Positions 53,189 to 63,165 of a stretch of DNA of 64,000 bases are shown piece after piece. Location of the stretch: contig NZ_BJYR01000007.1 in assembly GCF_007991615.1 (NCBI RefSeq), positions 62,001 through 126,000 of the forward strand. The letters are read 5' to 3'. The DNA comes from Novosphingobium sediminis (GTDB lineage Bacteria; Pseudomonadota; Alphaproteobacteria; Sphingomonadales; Sphingomonadaceae). The position numbers and the translations under genes are program-made. The stretch's first letter is position 1. Every line of letters begins with the position of its first letter. Under the pieces are notes generated by a model. That model saw only the letters and a list, made by a program, of their open reading frames with translations, had not been told where the DNA came from and ran no database searches.

Positions 53189-54646
53189 TCAGGCTTCCAG
53201 CACGTCGCGCACATAGCGGTCGAGCAGGCGCACGCCGAAACCGGTCGCGCCCTTTTCGTGCGTCGCGCCGGGCTTCTCGACCCACACGGTGCCCGCGATA
53301 TCGAGGTGCGCCCAGGCCACGCCCTTGTCGACGAATCGCTGGATGAACTGCGCCGCGGTGATCGAGCCGCCATAGCGCGGGCCAACGTTCTTCATGTCGG
53401 CAATCGGGCTGTCGATCAGCTTGTCGTAGGCCGGGCCGATCGGGAAGCGCCACAGCTTGTCGCCGCTCGCCTTGCCCGCCGCATCGAGCTGACCCGCCAG
53501 CAGGTCGTCGTTGCTGAACATGCCCGCATGTTCGTGGCCGAGCGAGATGATGATCGCTCCGGTCAGCGTAGCGAGATCGATGATCGTCGCAGGCGCGTAT
53601 TCCTTCTGCACCCACGTCACCGCGTCGCACAGCACGAGGCGGCCTTCGGCGTCGGTGTTGATGACCTCAACCGTCTGGCCAGACATCGTGGTGACGACGT
53701 CGCCCGGACGCTGCGCGTTGCCATCGGGCATGTTCTCGACAAGGCCGCACACGCCGATCACGTCGGCCTGCGCCTTGCGCTTGGCCAGCGCGAGCATCGT
53801 GCCGGCAACGGCCGCCGCGCCGCCCATGTCCCACTTCATGTCTTCCATGCCGGCTGCCGGCTTGATCGAGATGCCACCGGTGTCGAACGTCACGCCCTTG
53901 CCCACGAACGCGGTCGGCTTCGTGCCCGCCTTGCCCTTCCAGCGCATCGCGATGATCTTGGGCTCGCGCACCGAACCCTGCGCCACGCCCAGCAGCGCGC
54001 CCATGCCGAGCGCGGTCATCTCGGCCAGGCCAAGCACGACGATCTCGATACCTGTGCCTTCAAGCCGCGCCTTGCAGCGCTCGACGAAGCTGGCGGGGTA
54101 GATCACGTTGGCAGGTTCGGTGACCAGCTCGCGCGTGAACTCAACGCCCTCGGCAATCGCAGCCTCGGTCTCCCACAGCGCCTCAGTACCTTCCGGAGCG
54201 CCGAGCGCCACGATCTTCGCCAGCGAGGGCTTCTGCTCGTCGCTCAGCTTGGTGCGATAGACATCATGCCGCCAAGCCCGCAGCCGCGCCGCGAGCAGCA
54301 CCGCCGTCGCTTCCTCGGCGCTGAGGCCGCTTCCGGCGAAGTCGATCGCCAGTTCGGTCTCGCCCGAAGTGAGGTACTTCGCCGTCAGGGCGCCGCCCGC
54401 GCGTTCCAGCGTCGCCGTACGCCCGGTGGCCCCTGCATCGCCGATCCCGGCGAACGCCAGCCGCTGCACGCCCGCGCCCGCCGGCACGAACGCCTCGAAC
54501 AGCTGCCCTGCCTTGCCGGTGAACCGCGCGGCGGCTGCCGCGCCCTTCACCAGCACATCGGCATCGGCGGGCAGGCCATCCTGCGCCACGAAGCTGGCAA
54601 CAAGACCGGGGCGGGCGGCATCTGAGGCGGCGAATTCGACGATCAT
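53189..54646 (-). CDS. pepA: Leucyl aminopeptidase (cytosol aminopeptidase)
   Basis: M17 dinuclear-zinc aminopeptidase, 485 residues. The C-terminal catalytic domain contains GKGVTFDTGGISIKPAAGMEDMKWDMGGAAAV, the signature NTDAEGRLVL and DLATLTGA. The Lys and Asp residues that bind the two metals are in these motifs (K of GKGVTFDTGG, D of FDTGG, D of DMGGAA, E and D of NTDAEGR). The N-terminal regulatory domain is less conserved, as usual. It is divergent from lptD. It heads pepA-DUF2256-M24-holC-ndk on the minus strand. Confidence 0.96.
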   Translation of the reverse strand: MIVEFAASDAARPGLVASFVAQDGLPADADVLVKGAAAAARFTGKAGQLFEAFVPAGAGVQRLAFAGIGDAGATGRTATLERAGGALTAKYLTSGETELAIDFAGSGLSAEEATAVLLAARLRAWRHDVYRTKLSDEQKPSLAKIVALGAPEGTEALWETEAAIAEGVEFTRELVTEPANVIYPASFVERCKARLEGTGIEIVVLGLAEMTALGMGALLGVAQGSVREPKIIAMRWKGKAGTKPTAFVGKGVTFDTGGISIKPAAGMEDMKWDMGGAAAVAGTMLALAKRKAQADVIGVCGLVENMPDGNAQRPGDVVTTMSGQTVEVINTDAEGRLVLCDAVTWVQKEYAPATIIDLATLTGAIIISLGHEHAGMFSNDDLLAGQLDAAGKASGDKLWRFPIGPAYDKLIDSPIADMKNVGPRYGGSITAAQFIQRFVDKGVAWAHLDIAGTVWVEKPGATHEKGATGFGVRLLDRYVRDVLEA

Positions 54647-54747
54647 TCAAGGCTCCTGCCGGAAAAAGGGCACACCCGGCGGCTCAGCTCGCCGCAAGGT
54701 GAATTGTGGGTTTGCAGTTAAGCGGCACCGATGCGATAGGCAAGGCC

Positions 54748-57084
54748 ATGCGAGCCCCCCCGCGGCCCCAGCCGCAAGCCTTGACTTCGCAAGCCTTGTC
54801 CAGATGCTTGCGGCCCCTGTGTGTGGCCACTTTCCGCCCGGTTCTTGCCGTGTTCGGCGTGCTCGCGCTCGCCGCAGCGCCTGCATCTGCGCAGGAGGTT
54901 CCAGCGTCTCCGCCCCAAGAGGCAAACGGCGCGGCATCCAGCGCTGCAGGCAGCACGAGCAACAGCGCTCCGGAAATCCGCTTCCAGTCAGACCGCGTCA
55001 CCTATGCAAGCGACGCCGAAACCGTCACCGCCACCGGCAACGTCGTGCTGCGCCGCGCCGATCAGACCGTGCGCGCCGATGTCGTCACGTGGAACCGCAA
55101 GTCCGGGCTGATCGAGGCGAGCGGCAACATCCGCTTCGTCGATGAAGGCGGCAATGTCCTCTATACCGACAAGGTCGAGCTGACTGACGAGCTCAAGGCT
55201 GGCGCGATCGAGGACATGCTGCTCGTCCTTCGCCAAGGTGGGCGCCTTGCCGCGCGCAGCGGCACCCGCGCTGCCAATGGCGATATGGTGCTGCGCGATG
55301 CCGCATTTTCCGGCTGCTCGGTCGAAGGTGAGGACGGCTGCGCCAAGCGGCCGAGCTGGGAAGTTACCGCCGTCGCCGTCACCTACGATGCCAAGGACCA
55401 GCGCGTCCATTACAAGGGCGCGCTGCTGAGGGTTTTCGGCCTGCCGATCCTGCCGCTGCCGGGCCTTGCACACACTTCGGATTTTCGCGCCGAAAGCGGC
55501 CTGCTGATCCCGGATTTCCGCTTCAGCGCGGCCAACGGCGCGGAAATCAACGATACCTATTACTGGCGCCTTGCCAACAACAAGGACCTCGCGGTTACCG
55601 GCTATGTCTTCACCGGCGCCTTGCCGATGGTCTCGGCCCGCTATCGCCAGCTGACGGACCATGGCGCCTTTCAGGCCACCGCCTACCTCACCCGCAGCGC
55701 TCGCATCGATATTGGCGGCAGCAACGTTGCCGGGGCCAATCCGCAGGAGCAGGTCTTCCGCGGCTATTTCGAATCAAATGGTCGCCTCCAGCTTTCCGAA
55801 AACTGGAGCCTTACCGGCTATGGCCGCTACGCCAGCGACCGTACCTTCCTGCGCCGCTACGATATCAGCCGCGACGACCGGCTGCGCTCGACCATCAATC
55901 TCGAGCGCATCGACGCAAACAGCTACTTCAGCCTCGCCGGCTGGGCCGTGCAGACCCTGCGCAGCGGTGATCGGCAGGGCCTTGTCCCCATCGCGCTGCC
56001 GGCCATCGAATATCGCCGCCGCATCGCGCCGCCCAGCATCGGCGGCACGCTTGAACTCCAGCTCAACAGCCTCGCCCTCACCCGCACGGGCGGGCAGGAT
56101 ACCCAGCGTGCCTTCGCCAAGGCCCAGTGGGATCTGCGCACGCTGACCGGCTGGGGGCAGGAAATCACCTTCACCGCCCTTGCGCGCGGCGATGTCTATC
56201 ATTCCAGCCAGAACGAGCTCACCACCAATGCGCTCTACCGCGGTGTGCCTGGCTGGCAGGGCCGCGGCATCGCCACCGCAGCGGTCGATATCAAGTGGCC
56301 GCTGATCGGTTCGGCCTTCGGCGGCACGCAGGTGTTCACCCCGCGGGTCCAGCTCGTGGCCATCCCGCATATCCGCAATCTCGCCATTCTCAACGAGGAT
56401 TCGCGCTCGGTCGAGCTTGAGGATTCCAACCTCTTCTCGCTCAATCGCTTTCCCGGCTACGACCGCATCGAGGACGGCGTTCGCGTAACCTATGGCGCAG
56501 ACTGGCAGTTCACCCGGCCCGGTTGGCGCGTTTCCACCACCGTGGGCCAGAGCTACCGCCTGTCCACGCAGAAGACCCTGCTGCCTGATGGCACCGGCCT
56601 TTCCTCGCGCGCCTCGGATATCGTCGGCCGCACCGACCTCCGGTTCCGCGACATCGTCCAGTTCACCCACCGCTTCCGGCTCGACAAGGACAACCTGAAG
56701 CTTCGCCGCAACGAATTTGACGCGACGATCGGCAATCACCGCACATATGCCGAAGTCGGCTACCTCCGCCTCAACCGCGATATTCCCGCCACCTTCGAGG
56801 ATCTGCGCGACCGCGAGGAGGTCCGCTTTTCTGCTCGCGTTGCCTTCGCGCGGCGCTGGTCGGTGTTCGGCTCGGCGGTTGCCAACCTCACCAACCGCGT
56901 GGATGATCCGACCAAGACCAAGGACGGCTTCCAGATGCTGCGCCACCGCCTCGGCTTCGCCTATGCCGACGATTGCCTCGATCTCGCGCTGACCTGGCGG
57001 CGTGACTACATCACCAACGGCGACGCGACGCGCGGCAGCACGATCCAGTTCAACATCGCGTTCAAGGGCCTCGGCGTGCGTTGA
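54748..57084 (+). CDS. lptD: LPS assembly protein LptD
   Basis: Outer-membrane translocon that places LPS in the outer leaflet, 778 residues. A 49-residue signal peptide ends in PASAQ. The N-terminal LptA-like (OstA) domain follows: RFQSDRVTYASDAETVTATGNVVLRRADQTVRADVVTWN. The C-terminal LptD barrel has LPILPLPGLAHTSDFRAESGLLIPDF and ends ...GSTIQFNIAFKGLGVR. Start ATG 54748 is chosen (AAGG upstream); a GTG at 54706 is in frame. Cysteines that could make the LptD disulfides are sparse here, as in other alphaproteobacteria. surA follows after a 296-base gap. Confidence 0.93.
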   Translation: MRAPPRPQPQALTSQALSRCLRPLCVATFRPVLAVFGVLALAAAPASAQEVPASPPQEANGAASSAAGSTSNSAPEIRFQSDRVTYASDAETVTATGNVVLRRADQTVRADVVTWNRKSGLIEASGNIRFVDEGGNVLYTDKVELTDELKAGAIEDMLLVLRQGGRLAARSGTRAANGDMVLRDAAFSGCSVEGEDGCAKRPSWEVTAVAVTYDAKDQRVHYKGALLRVFGLPILPLPGLAHTSDFRAESGLLIPDFRFSAANGAEINDTYYWRLANNKDLAVTGYVFTGALPMVSARYRQLTDHGAFQATAYLTRSARIDIGGSNVAGANPQEQVFRGYFESNGRLQLSENWSLTGYGRYASDRTFLRRYDISRDDRLRSTINLERIDANSYFSLAGWAVQTLRSGDRQGLVPIALPAIEYRRRIAPPSIGGTLELQLNSLALTRTGGQDTQRAFAKAQWDLRTLTGWGQEITFTALARGDVYHSSQNELTTNALYRGVPGWQGRGIATAAVDIKWPLIGSAFGGTQVFTPRVQLVAIPHIRNLAILNEDSRSVELEDSNLFSLNRFPGYDRIEDGVRVTYGADWQFTRPGWRVSTTVGQSYRLSTQKTLLPDGTGLSSRASDIVGRTDLRFRDIVQFTHRFRLDKDNLKLRRNEFDATIGNHRTYAEVGYLRLNRDIPATFEDLRDREEVRFSARVAFARRWSVFGSAVANLTNRVDDPTKTKDGFQMLRHRLGFAYADDCLDLALTWRRDYITNGDATRGSTIQFNIAFKGLGVR

Positions 57085-57380
57085 GCCCCGCGATCCGCTC
57101 GTATCCCTTCGCTATTCCCGCGCAGTCAGTGATCCGGAGCGGAGCAACGCTGGATTACCTCCGCCGCGGAAACAACTAGGAAATGGGGGGCAAATGAGCC
57201 ATGGCTCCCCCTACTTTTCCTTCCGTTTTGCTTCCCACAACGTTGCAATCGGTCTATCGCCGCGTCACTCACCTCAGGTTCAGCCGAACCATGCGAGTGA
57301 GGGGCGGCAAATGGACCGCCTGGGGGGGCCGCACGGCGAATGCGCCGGGCGGAGTTGATAGACAGGATTATCGTACTGCC
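57085..57380 (+). other. Intergenic region between lptD and surA
   Basis: A 296-base spacer, the longest in the window. An open frame enters surA from 57201, but the 60 codons before ATG 57381 do not look like protein. The region probably carries the surA promoter. I see no strong terminator, RNA gene or repeat here. Confidence 0.4.
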
Positions 57381-58766
57381 ATGAAGACCGGGTTTCGCTT
57401 GCTCTCAGTTTCGGCGCGCGCCGCGCTCGCTCTCGGTGCCCTTGCCGTTGCAATCGCCCCCATCGCCCCGCTTGCCAGTGCGCAGACCTTGCCCGATCCG
57501 GCACCTGAAGACGGCTTGGCCGGCGGCGCGCTCAATCTGCCCGCCAACCCCACCATCTTCGGCAAGGCCGATCCCCACGTCCGCCGCGCCACCGCGATCG
57601 TGAACGGGGAAATCATCACCGGCACCGATGTCGATCAGCGCCTCGCGCTCATTGTCAGCGCCAACGGCGGCAAGGTCGCGCCCGAGGAAATGGACCGCCT
57701 GCGCCTCCAGGTCCTGCGCAACCTGATCGACGAGACGCTGCAGATACAGGAAGCCAAGGCCGCCAACTCCGATGTCGACGAGGAGGAAGTCACCCAGACC
57801 TTCAACCGCGTCGCACAGCAGAACTTCGGCCAGAACCCCGCCGCGCTCGAAAAGTACCTCACTTCGATCGGCTCGTCCTCGGGCTCGCTCAAGCGCCAGA
57901 TCAAGGGCGAACTGGCATGGCAGCGCCTGCTCCGCCGCAACGTCCAGCCGTTCATCAACATTTCCGATGGCGAAGTCCGCGAAGTCATGGCGCGCATGAG
58001 CGCAGCCAAGGGCACCGAGGAATACCGCATCGGCGAAATCTACCTCTCCGCCACGCAGGAAACCAAGCCGCAGGTTCTGGCCAACGCGCAGAAGATCCTT
58101 GAACAGCTGAAGGGCGGCGGCAGCTTCGTCGCCTATGCCCGCCAGTATTCGCAGTCGTCGAGCGCCTCGGTCGGCGGCGATCTTGGCTGGATCCGGCTCG
58201 CCCAGTTGCCGCCTGAACTCGCCACGCCCGCTGCGCAGATGGCGCCCGGCCAGCTTGTCGGCCCGATCGAACTCGCGGGCGGCTATTCGCTGCTCTATCT
58301 GATCGACAAGCGTCAGGTCCTCACCGCCGATCCGCGCGATGCGATCCTCAGCCTCAAGCAGATCTCGATCGCGTTCCCCAAGGGCACCGCCGAAAAGGAC
58401 GCTGCCGGCAAGGCCTCGGAATTCGCCAAGGTCGTCAAGGATATCAAGGGCTGCGGCGCTGCCGATACTGCTGCTGTGGCGCTCGGCGCAACTGTCGTCG
58501 CCAACGATCAGATCCGCGTGCGCGATCTGCCTACAGCGCTGCAGGACACGATCCTCAAGCTTTCGGTTGGTGAAACCACGCCGCCCTTCGGCTCGATCGA
58601 AGACGGTGTTCGCGTGCTCATGCTCTGCGGCCGCGATGATCCCAAGGTTGAAAGCGGCCCCAGCTTCGATGCCATCCAGTCGCAGATGGAAGACGAACGC
58701 GTCAACAAGCGCGCGCAAACCTACTTGCGCGACCTTCGCCGCGACGCAGTGATCGAATACAACTGA
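57381..58766 (+). CDS. surA: Peptidylprolyl isomerase, SurA-type periplasmic chaperone
   Basis: Periplasmic chaperone for outer-membrane proteins, including LptD. 461 residues: signal peptide ending PLASAQ, SurA N-terminal domain (TAIVNGEIITGTDVDQRLALIV...LRNLIDETLQIQEAKAAN), then a parvulin domain (EEYRIGEIYLSATQETKPQVLANAQKILEQLKGGGSFVAYARQYSQSSSASVGGDLGWIRLAQLPPEL) with the GGDLGW signature. A second, degenerate parvulin-like region follows. Start ATG 57381 is the only one that gives a proper signal peptide. It lies downstream of lptD and upstream of a long inverted repeat. Confidence 0.93.
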   Translation: MKTGFRLLSVSARAALALGALAVAIAPIAPLASAQTLPDPAPEDGLAGGALNLPANPTIFGKADPHVRRATAIVNGEIITGTDVDQRLALIVSANGGKVAPEEMDRLRLQVLRNLIDETLQIQEAKAANSDVDEEEVTQTFNRVAQQNFGQNPAALEKYLTSIGSSSGSLKRQIKGELAWQRLLRRNVQPFINISDGEVREVMARMSAAKGTEEYRIGEIYLSATQETKPQVLANAQKILEQLKGGGSFVAYARQYSQSSSASVGGDLGWIRLAQLPPELATPAAQMAPGQLVGPIELAGGYSLLYLIDKRQVLTADPRDAILSLKQISIAFPKGTAEKDAAGKASEFAKVVKDIKGCGAADTAAVALGATVVANDQIRVRDLPTALQDTILKLSVGETTPPFGSIEDGVRVLMLCGRDDPKVESGPSFDAIQSQMEDERVNKRAQTYLRDLRRDAVIEYN

Positions 58767-58779
58767 GGCCCTTACTCTT

Positions 58780-58857
58780 CGTCATTGCGAGCGTAGCGAA
58801 GCAATCCAGAGCGTCACGCAAGGCGCTCTGGATTGCTTCGCTACGCTCGCAATGACG
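58780..58857. repeat. 34-bp perfect inverted repeat after surA
   Basis: Two 34-base arms (58780-58813 and 58824-58857) are exact reverse complements around a 10-base centre. The TCATTGCGAGCG...GCAATCCAG type occurs widely in alphaproteobacterial intergenic DNA. It would form a very stable hairpin between surA and pdxA. Confidence 0.9.
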
Positions 58858-58918
58858 AGGGGATTGATCTGGTCACAAACTCCTCACCCTCCCCCCGTCA
58901 CTCTGCTAGTACCGCCAG

Positions 58919-59929
58919 ATGAATGCCCCTCCTCTCGCGATCAGCCTTGGCGATCCAGCCGGCGTAGGCCCGGAACTCATCGCTGCCGCTTGGGCGCTCA
59001 GCGATGCCGAGGCGCTTCCGCCGTTCTTTGCCGTGGGCAACCGCGATCTGATCGCAGCGGCCGCCCAGTCGCGCGGCCTCTCGATCCCGGTCGTCGCCAT
59101 TGCCGCGCCGGATGAGGCTGCCGCCGTCTTCCCTCATGCGCTTCCCGTCCTCGATGTTGGCGCCGCGCCCTACACGCCTGGCAGCCCCGACGATGCGGGG
59201 GCAGCCCTCGCCCTCCGCGCGCTCGAAGTCGCCACCAGCCTCGTCAAGCAGGGGGCGGCCAGCGCGCTCGTCACCGGCCCCATCGCCAAGAGCCGCCTTG
59301 CCCGCATCGGCTTCAACCAACCGGGCCAGACCGAGTTCGTGGCCGAAGCCTGCGGGATAACCCCCGAAAACGCCGTGATGATGCTCGCCGGGCCGCACTT
59401 GCGCGTGGTGCCGATTACCGTCCACGTTGCGCTCCATGCCGTGCCCGGATTGCTCACCGCCGAACTGATCCGCAGCCGATCGGCCATCGCCGCCGCCGCA
59501 CTCACCCGCGATTTCGGCGTTGCCACGCCCCGCCTCGCCGTCGCCGCGCTCAATCCCCACGCCGGGGAAGACGGCCGCATGGGCACCGAAGACCGCGACG
59601 TGATCGTCCCCGCCATCGCCGCACTGCAGGCCGCCGGGATCGACGCGCGCGGGCCGCTTCCGGCCGACACCATGTTCCATGCCGAAGCCCGCGCCACCTA
59701 TGACGCCGCGATCTGCATGTACCACGATCAGGCGCTCATCCCGATCAAGGTGCTCGATTTCGACGAAGGCGTGAACCTCACGCTAGGCCTTCCGATCATC
59801 CGCACTTCGCCCGATCACGGCACCGCTTTCGGCATTGCCGGCCAGAATGTCGCCCGCCCCGGCGCCACGATCGCCGCGATCCGCATGGCCGGCGAATGCG
59901 CCGCGCGCAGAGCCGCCAACGCCGCATGA
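58919..59929 (+). CDS. pdxA: 4-hydroxythreonine-4-phosphate dehydrogenase
   Basis: Vitamin B6 (pyridoxal phosphate) biosynthesis enzyme, 336 residues. N-terminal [14 protein letters not shown] is the family hallmark. Metal-binding histidines are in the region [13 protein letters not shown], then [13 protein letters not shown] and [12 protein letters not shown]; the C-terminal [14 protein letters not shown] is also conserved. It overlaps rsmA by four bases (ATGA). The surA-pdxA-rsmA order is shared with E. coli and many proteobacteria, and the lptD gene upstream extends the same arrangement. Confidence 0.97.
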   Translation: MNAPPLAISLGDPAGVGPELIAAAWALSDAEALPPFFAVGNRDLIAAAAQSRGLSIPVVAIAAPDEAAAVFPHALPVLDVGAAPYTPGSPDDAGAALALRALEVATSLVKQGAASALVTGPIAKSRLARIGFNQPGQTEFVAEACGITPENAVMMLAGPHLRVVPITVHVALHAVPGLLTAELIRSRSAIAAAALTRDFGVATPRLAVAALNPHAGEDGRMGTEDRDVIVPAIAALQAAGIDARGPLPADTMFHAEARATYDAAICMYHDQALIPIKVLDFDEGVNLTLGLPIIRTSPDHGTAFGIAGQNVARPGATIAAIRMAGECAARRAANAA

Positions 59930-60756
59930 GCAGCCTTCCTGACCTTCCTCCCTTGCGCGATGTCGTCCAGCGTCATGGCCTCATCGCCACCAAGGCGCTC
60001 GGCCAGAACTTCCTCTTCGACGAACAACTCCTTTCCCGCATCGCCGCCGTTCCCGGCGATCTCAAGGGCGCAAACGTTCTCGAAGTCGGCCCCGGCCCGG
60101 GCGGCCTGACCCGCGCGCTCCTGCGCCGCGGCGCGAACGTGACGGCCATCGAAATGGACCGCCGCTGCCTGCCCGCGCTTGCCGAACTTGCCGAGGCTTT
60201 CCCCGGCCAGCTCAAAGTGATCGAAGGCGACGCGATGAAGATCGCCCCCGCCGAACTGTTCGATGCGCCGTGGCACGTCGTCGCCAACTTGCCCTACAAC
60301 GTCGGCACCGCGCTCTTCACCGGCTGGCTTTCCGGGCAGGACTGGCCGCCGCAGTGGCGCAGCCTCACGCTGATGTTCCAGCAGGAAGTGGCCGAACGCA
60401 TCATCGCCGCCCCCGGCAGCGATGCCTATGGCCGCCTCGCCGTCCTCGCCCAGTGGCGCAGCAATGCCCGTATCGCGATGCGCGTCCACCGCAGCGCGTT
60501 CACGCCGCCGCCCAAGGTGATGTCGGCGATCATCCATGTCGAGCCTGCTGCGATGCCCGAAGGCGTCTCGGCACGGATGCTCGAACGCGTCACCGAAGCC
60601 GCGTTCGGTCAGCGCCGCAAGATGCTGCGCCAATCGCTCAAGGGCCTTCCCGGAGCGCTCGATGCCCTCGAAGCACTTGGCATAGACCCCCAGCGCCGCG
60701 CCGAAACGCTCAGCGTGGCGGAGTTTGTCGAAATCGCCCGGGCGCTTACGAAGTAG
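59926..60756 (+). CDS. rsmA: 16S rRNA (adenine(1518)-N(6)/adenine(1519)-N(6))-dimethyltransferase RsmA (KsgA)
   Basis: Dimethylates two adjacent adenines near the 3' end of 16S rRNA during small-subunit maturation. 276 residues: [18 protein letters not shown], the SAM motif [12 protein letters not shown], the AIEMD acidic motif, and the catalytic [11 protein letters not shown] (NLPY). The C-terminal [13 protein letters not shown] is typical of KsgA. Start ATG 59926 overlaps pdxA. Its last 11 bases overlap the end of the convergent PQQ dehydrogenase gene. Confidence 0.97.
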   Translation: MSSLPDLPPLRDVVQRHGLIATKALGQNFLFDEQLLSRIAAVPGDLKGANVLEVGPGPGGLTRALLRRGANVTAIEMDRRCLPALAELAEAFPGQLKVIEGDAMKIAPAELFDAPWHVVANLPYNVGTALFTGWLSGQDWPPQWRSLTLMFQQEVAERIIAAPGSDAYGRLAVLAQWRSNARIAMRVHRSAFTPPPKVMSAIIHVEPAAMPEGVSARMLERVTEAAFGQRRKMLRQSLKGLPGALDALEALGIDPQRRAETLSVAEFVEIARALTK

Positions 60757-62938
60757 GCTTCTTCCCCCGCTGCGCCTCATACCCCTTGCGCTGCGTATCG
60801 ATCAGGTAGGCGTGGATCGCTTCCACGTCATACTTGCTCACCATGTCGCCCAGCGGCGCCATGCCATTGCCCGCCAGCGCGCCGCCCAGCACGATATCGT
60901 TGAACATCCCGTGGATCTCGCGCGGGAGCCTCGAAAGGTCCGGTGTGATGCCGGGGCCGAACATGTGGCAGCGCGAACAGAACTCGGTGAACTTCGCCTC
61001 GCCATGCGCGATCTTCGCCGCTGTCGCCCGCAGCGGCGGCGGCGCGGGATAAGTGAACGGATCAGGCCGCAACTCCGGCTGCGGCACCGGCCCGCCGCCC
61101 AGCTTGAACACCAGAATGCGGTTGGTATTGCGGTTCTTGTAGGCAATGTCTGCCGGGGTGATCGGATAGCTGATCCCCACCCCGCCATAACCGACCTGCA
61201 CCGCGATATATTGCACCCCGCCGATCCGATAGGTCATCGGCGCGGCCATGATATGCGATCCGGTCTGAATCGAGGCGAGTTGCGCCCCCGTCGTGGCATT
61301 GTAGACGCGCAAGGTGCCGTCCCCGCGCCCCTGCACCACGATATTGCCTGCCGTGGAAAGCACGCCCCCGTCATAGCCGCGATTGCGGTCGGAGGTGACC
61401 TGTTCCCACACCACCTTCTTGGCCACGGGATCCCAAGCCTTGAGCACTTCGCGCACCAGCGAGGTCTTGCCGCGCTCCTTCTGCAGCTCGGCCTTGGTCG
61501 GCAGCGGTCCGAACAGGCGGCTCAGCGTCGCCTCATCATACGTGTCGTCAGGGATGATCCCGTTGGCATTGAAGAAGCCTTCGAGATGCTCGAGCTTGCC
61601 CTTGTTCGCGGCCAGATTGACCATGACATTGGGCTGATCGACCGTCGGGATATAGACGAGCCCGGTCTTCGGGCTGAACGACATCGGGTTCCACGTGTGC
61701 GCCCCGGCCCATGAAGGGTAGACGTTCTTGGGCTTGGCCGAATAATCCGAAACCTCGGTAAACTGCGGGCGTCCGGTGGCAAGGTCCACGCCCTTGGCCC
61801 AGTTCACATAGGCAAACGGATCGGCGGCCAGCAGCTTCCCGGTCTTGAGGTCCAGCGTATAGAAGAATCCGTTCTTCGAGGCCTGCATCACCACCCGGCG
61901 CGTCTCGCTGCCGCCGACCGGCAGATTTGCGAAGACGAACTTCTGCACCGCGTCATAGTCCCAGGCATCGCCGGGCGTTTCCTGATAATACCAGTTCATC
62001 CGCCCCGACTTCGCGTTCACCGCGACGATCGAGGCGTTGAACAGGTCGTCATGCCGCTCCGCCGCGCTCTTCACCCGCGAATAGGGTGAGGCATTGGCGG
62101 TGCCGAACACGATCTGGTCGGTCTCGGCATCATAGGAAAGCCCGTCCCACACGGTGCCGCCGTTCTGATAGCGGCCATCGTGATCCGGTGCCCACGATTT
62201 CGCCGCCATCTCGAGTTCGGGATGCTCGAACGGCTGGCCCGGCGCAGGCGGCACCGTGAAGAAGCGCCACTTGAATGCGCCGGTCCTGATGTCCCACGCC
62301 GAGATATAGCCGCGCGTCGAACCATCGCCGAGGTCCGCGCCCGAATTGCCGATCACTACGGAATCGCCGGTCAGCAGCACCGCCCCGGTCGAGGCGTAGG
62401 TATAGCTGCTCTTGCCCCGGCCGATGATCGTGTCCGCCGTCCACTTTTCCGCGCCGGTCTTGGCATCGAGCGCGTGGAGCCGCCCGTCCTCGCTGGCGAC
62501 GAACACCACCCCATCGCGCACCGCCACCCCGCGATTGACCGTATCGCAGCAGGCATTGCGTGCGGAGGCCGGATCGATGCCGGGATGGAATGTCCACAGC
62601 ACCTCGCCCGTCGCGGCGTTCAGCGCATAGACGATGCCCCACACGCCGGAGGTATACATCACCCCATCAATCACCAGCGGCGTCGCTTCCTGCCCGCGCT
62701 CGGTGCCCATGTCATAGGCCCAGGCAAATCCAAGCTGGCCTGCGTTGGTGTCATTGATGTCGGCGAGCGCAGAGAACCACGTCCCCGCCTCATCCCCACC
62801 GACAAAGCGCCATTCATCCCCAGCCACCGGGTGCGTCGCCGCCGGAAAATCGGGCAGCCCCGCCTGCAGCGAGGATGTGGTGATGCCAAGGACGCACAGC
62901 AGACCAAGCAAGGGCCTGCGCAGATTGATCGGGACCAT
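60746..62938 (-). CDS. PQQ-dependent dehydrogenase with C-terminal cytochrome c (quinohemoprotein alcohol dehydrogenase type)
   Basis: Periplasmic enzyme of 730 residues with a signal peptide ([17 protein letters not shown]). The eight-bladed PQQ propeller is recognisable: [19 protein letters not shown], the adjacent-cysteine pair in [10 protein letters not shown] near residues 128-129, GTANASPYS and the catalytic-Asp region [11 protein letters not shown]. The C-terminal cytochrome c domain has CSRCH with the haem Cys pair, and a Met ligand candidate in NGMAPLGDM. It should oxidise an alcohol or similar substrate and pass electrons to the haem. No pqq synthesis genes are in the window. It is convergent with rsmA, overlapping by 11 bases. 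Confidence 0.92.
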   Translation of the reverse strand: MVPINLRRPLLGLLCVLGITTSSLQAGLPDFPAATHPVAGDEWRFVGGDEAGTWFSALADINDTNAGQLGFAWAYDMGTERGQEATPLVIDGVMYTSGVWGIVYALNAATGEVLWTFHPGIDPASARNACCDTVNRGVAVRDGVVFVASEDGRLHALDAKTGAEKWTADTIIGRGKSSYTYASTGAVLLTGDSVVIGNSGADLGDGSTRGYISAWDIRTGAFKWRFFTVPPAPGQPFEHPELEMAAKSWAPDHDGRYQNGGTVWDGLSYDAETDQIVFGTANASPYSRVKSAAERHDDLFNASIVAVNAKSGRMNWYYQETPGDAWDYDAVQKFVFANLPVGGSETRRVVMQASKNGFFYTLDLKTGKLLAADPFAYVNWAKGVDLATGRPQFTEVSDYSAKPKNVYPSWAGAHTWNPMSFSPKTGLVYIPTVDQPNVMVNLAANKGKLEHLEGFFNANGIIPDDTYDEATLSRLFGPLPTKAELQKERGKTSLVREVLKAWDPVAKKVVWEQVTSDRNRGYDGGVLSTAGNIVVQGRGDGTLRVYNATTGAQLASIQTGSHIMAAPMTYRIGGVQYIAVQVGYGGVGISYPITPADIAYKNRNTNRILVFKLGGGPVPQPELRPDPFTYPAPPPLRATAAKIAHGEAKFTEFCSRCHMFGPGITPDLSRLPREIHGMFNDIVLGGALAGNGMAPLGDMVSKYDVEAIHAYLIDTQRKGYEAQRGKKPTS

Positions 62939-62992
62939 GGGGAAGAATTGTCACCCCAAACGCCTGCCCTGACAAGCGCCTATCACACCCCT

Positions 62993-63073
62993 CGTCATTC
63001 CCGCGCAGGCGGGAATCCAGAGCGGCAAACACAGCGTATCTGGCCCTGGATTCCCGCCTTCGCGGGAATGACG
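62993..63073. repeat. Inverted repeat between PQQ dehydrogenase and M20 peptidase genes
   Basis: Arms of 28 bases (62993-63020 and 63046-63073) with one mismatch. Each arm carries an inner CCCGC-n-GCGGG hairpin. The CGTCATTCCCGC...GGGAATCCAG type is common in proteobacterial intergenic DNA. It lies in the divergent promoter region of the two genes. Confidence 0.88.
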
Positions 63074-63165
63074 AAGCGTTCCGGGAAGCGCTCCGGTTGC
63101 AGATGAAACAATCCTCCACCGCTAGGGGTTCACCCCGGCGCACGGGCAGGCTAGAGCGGGGGCAC

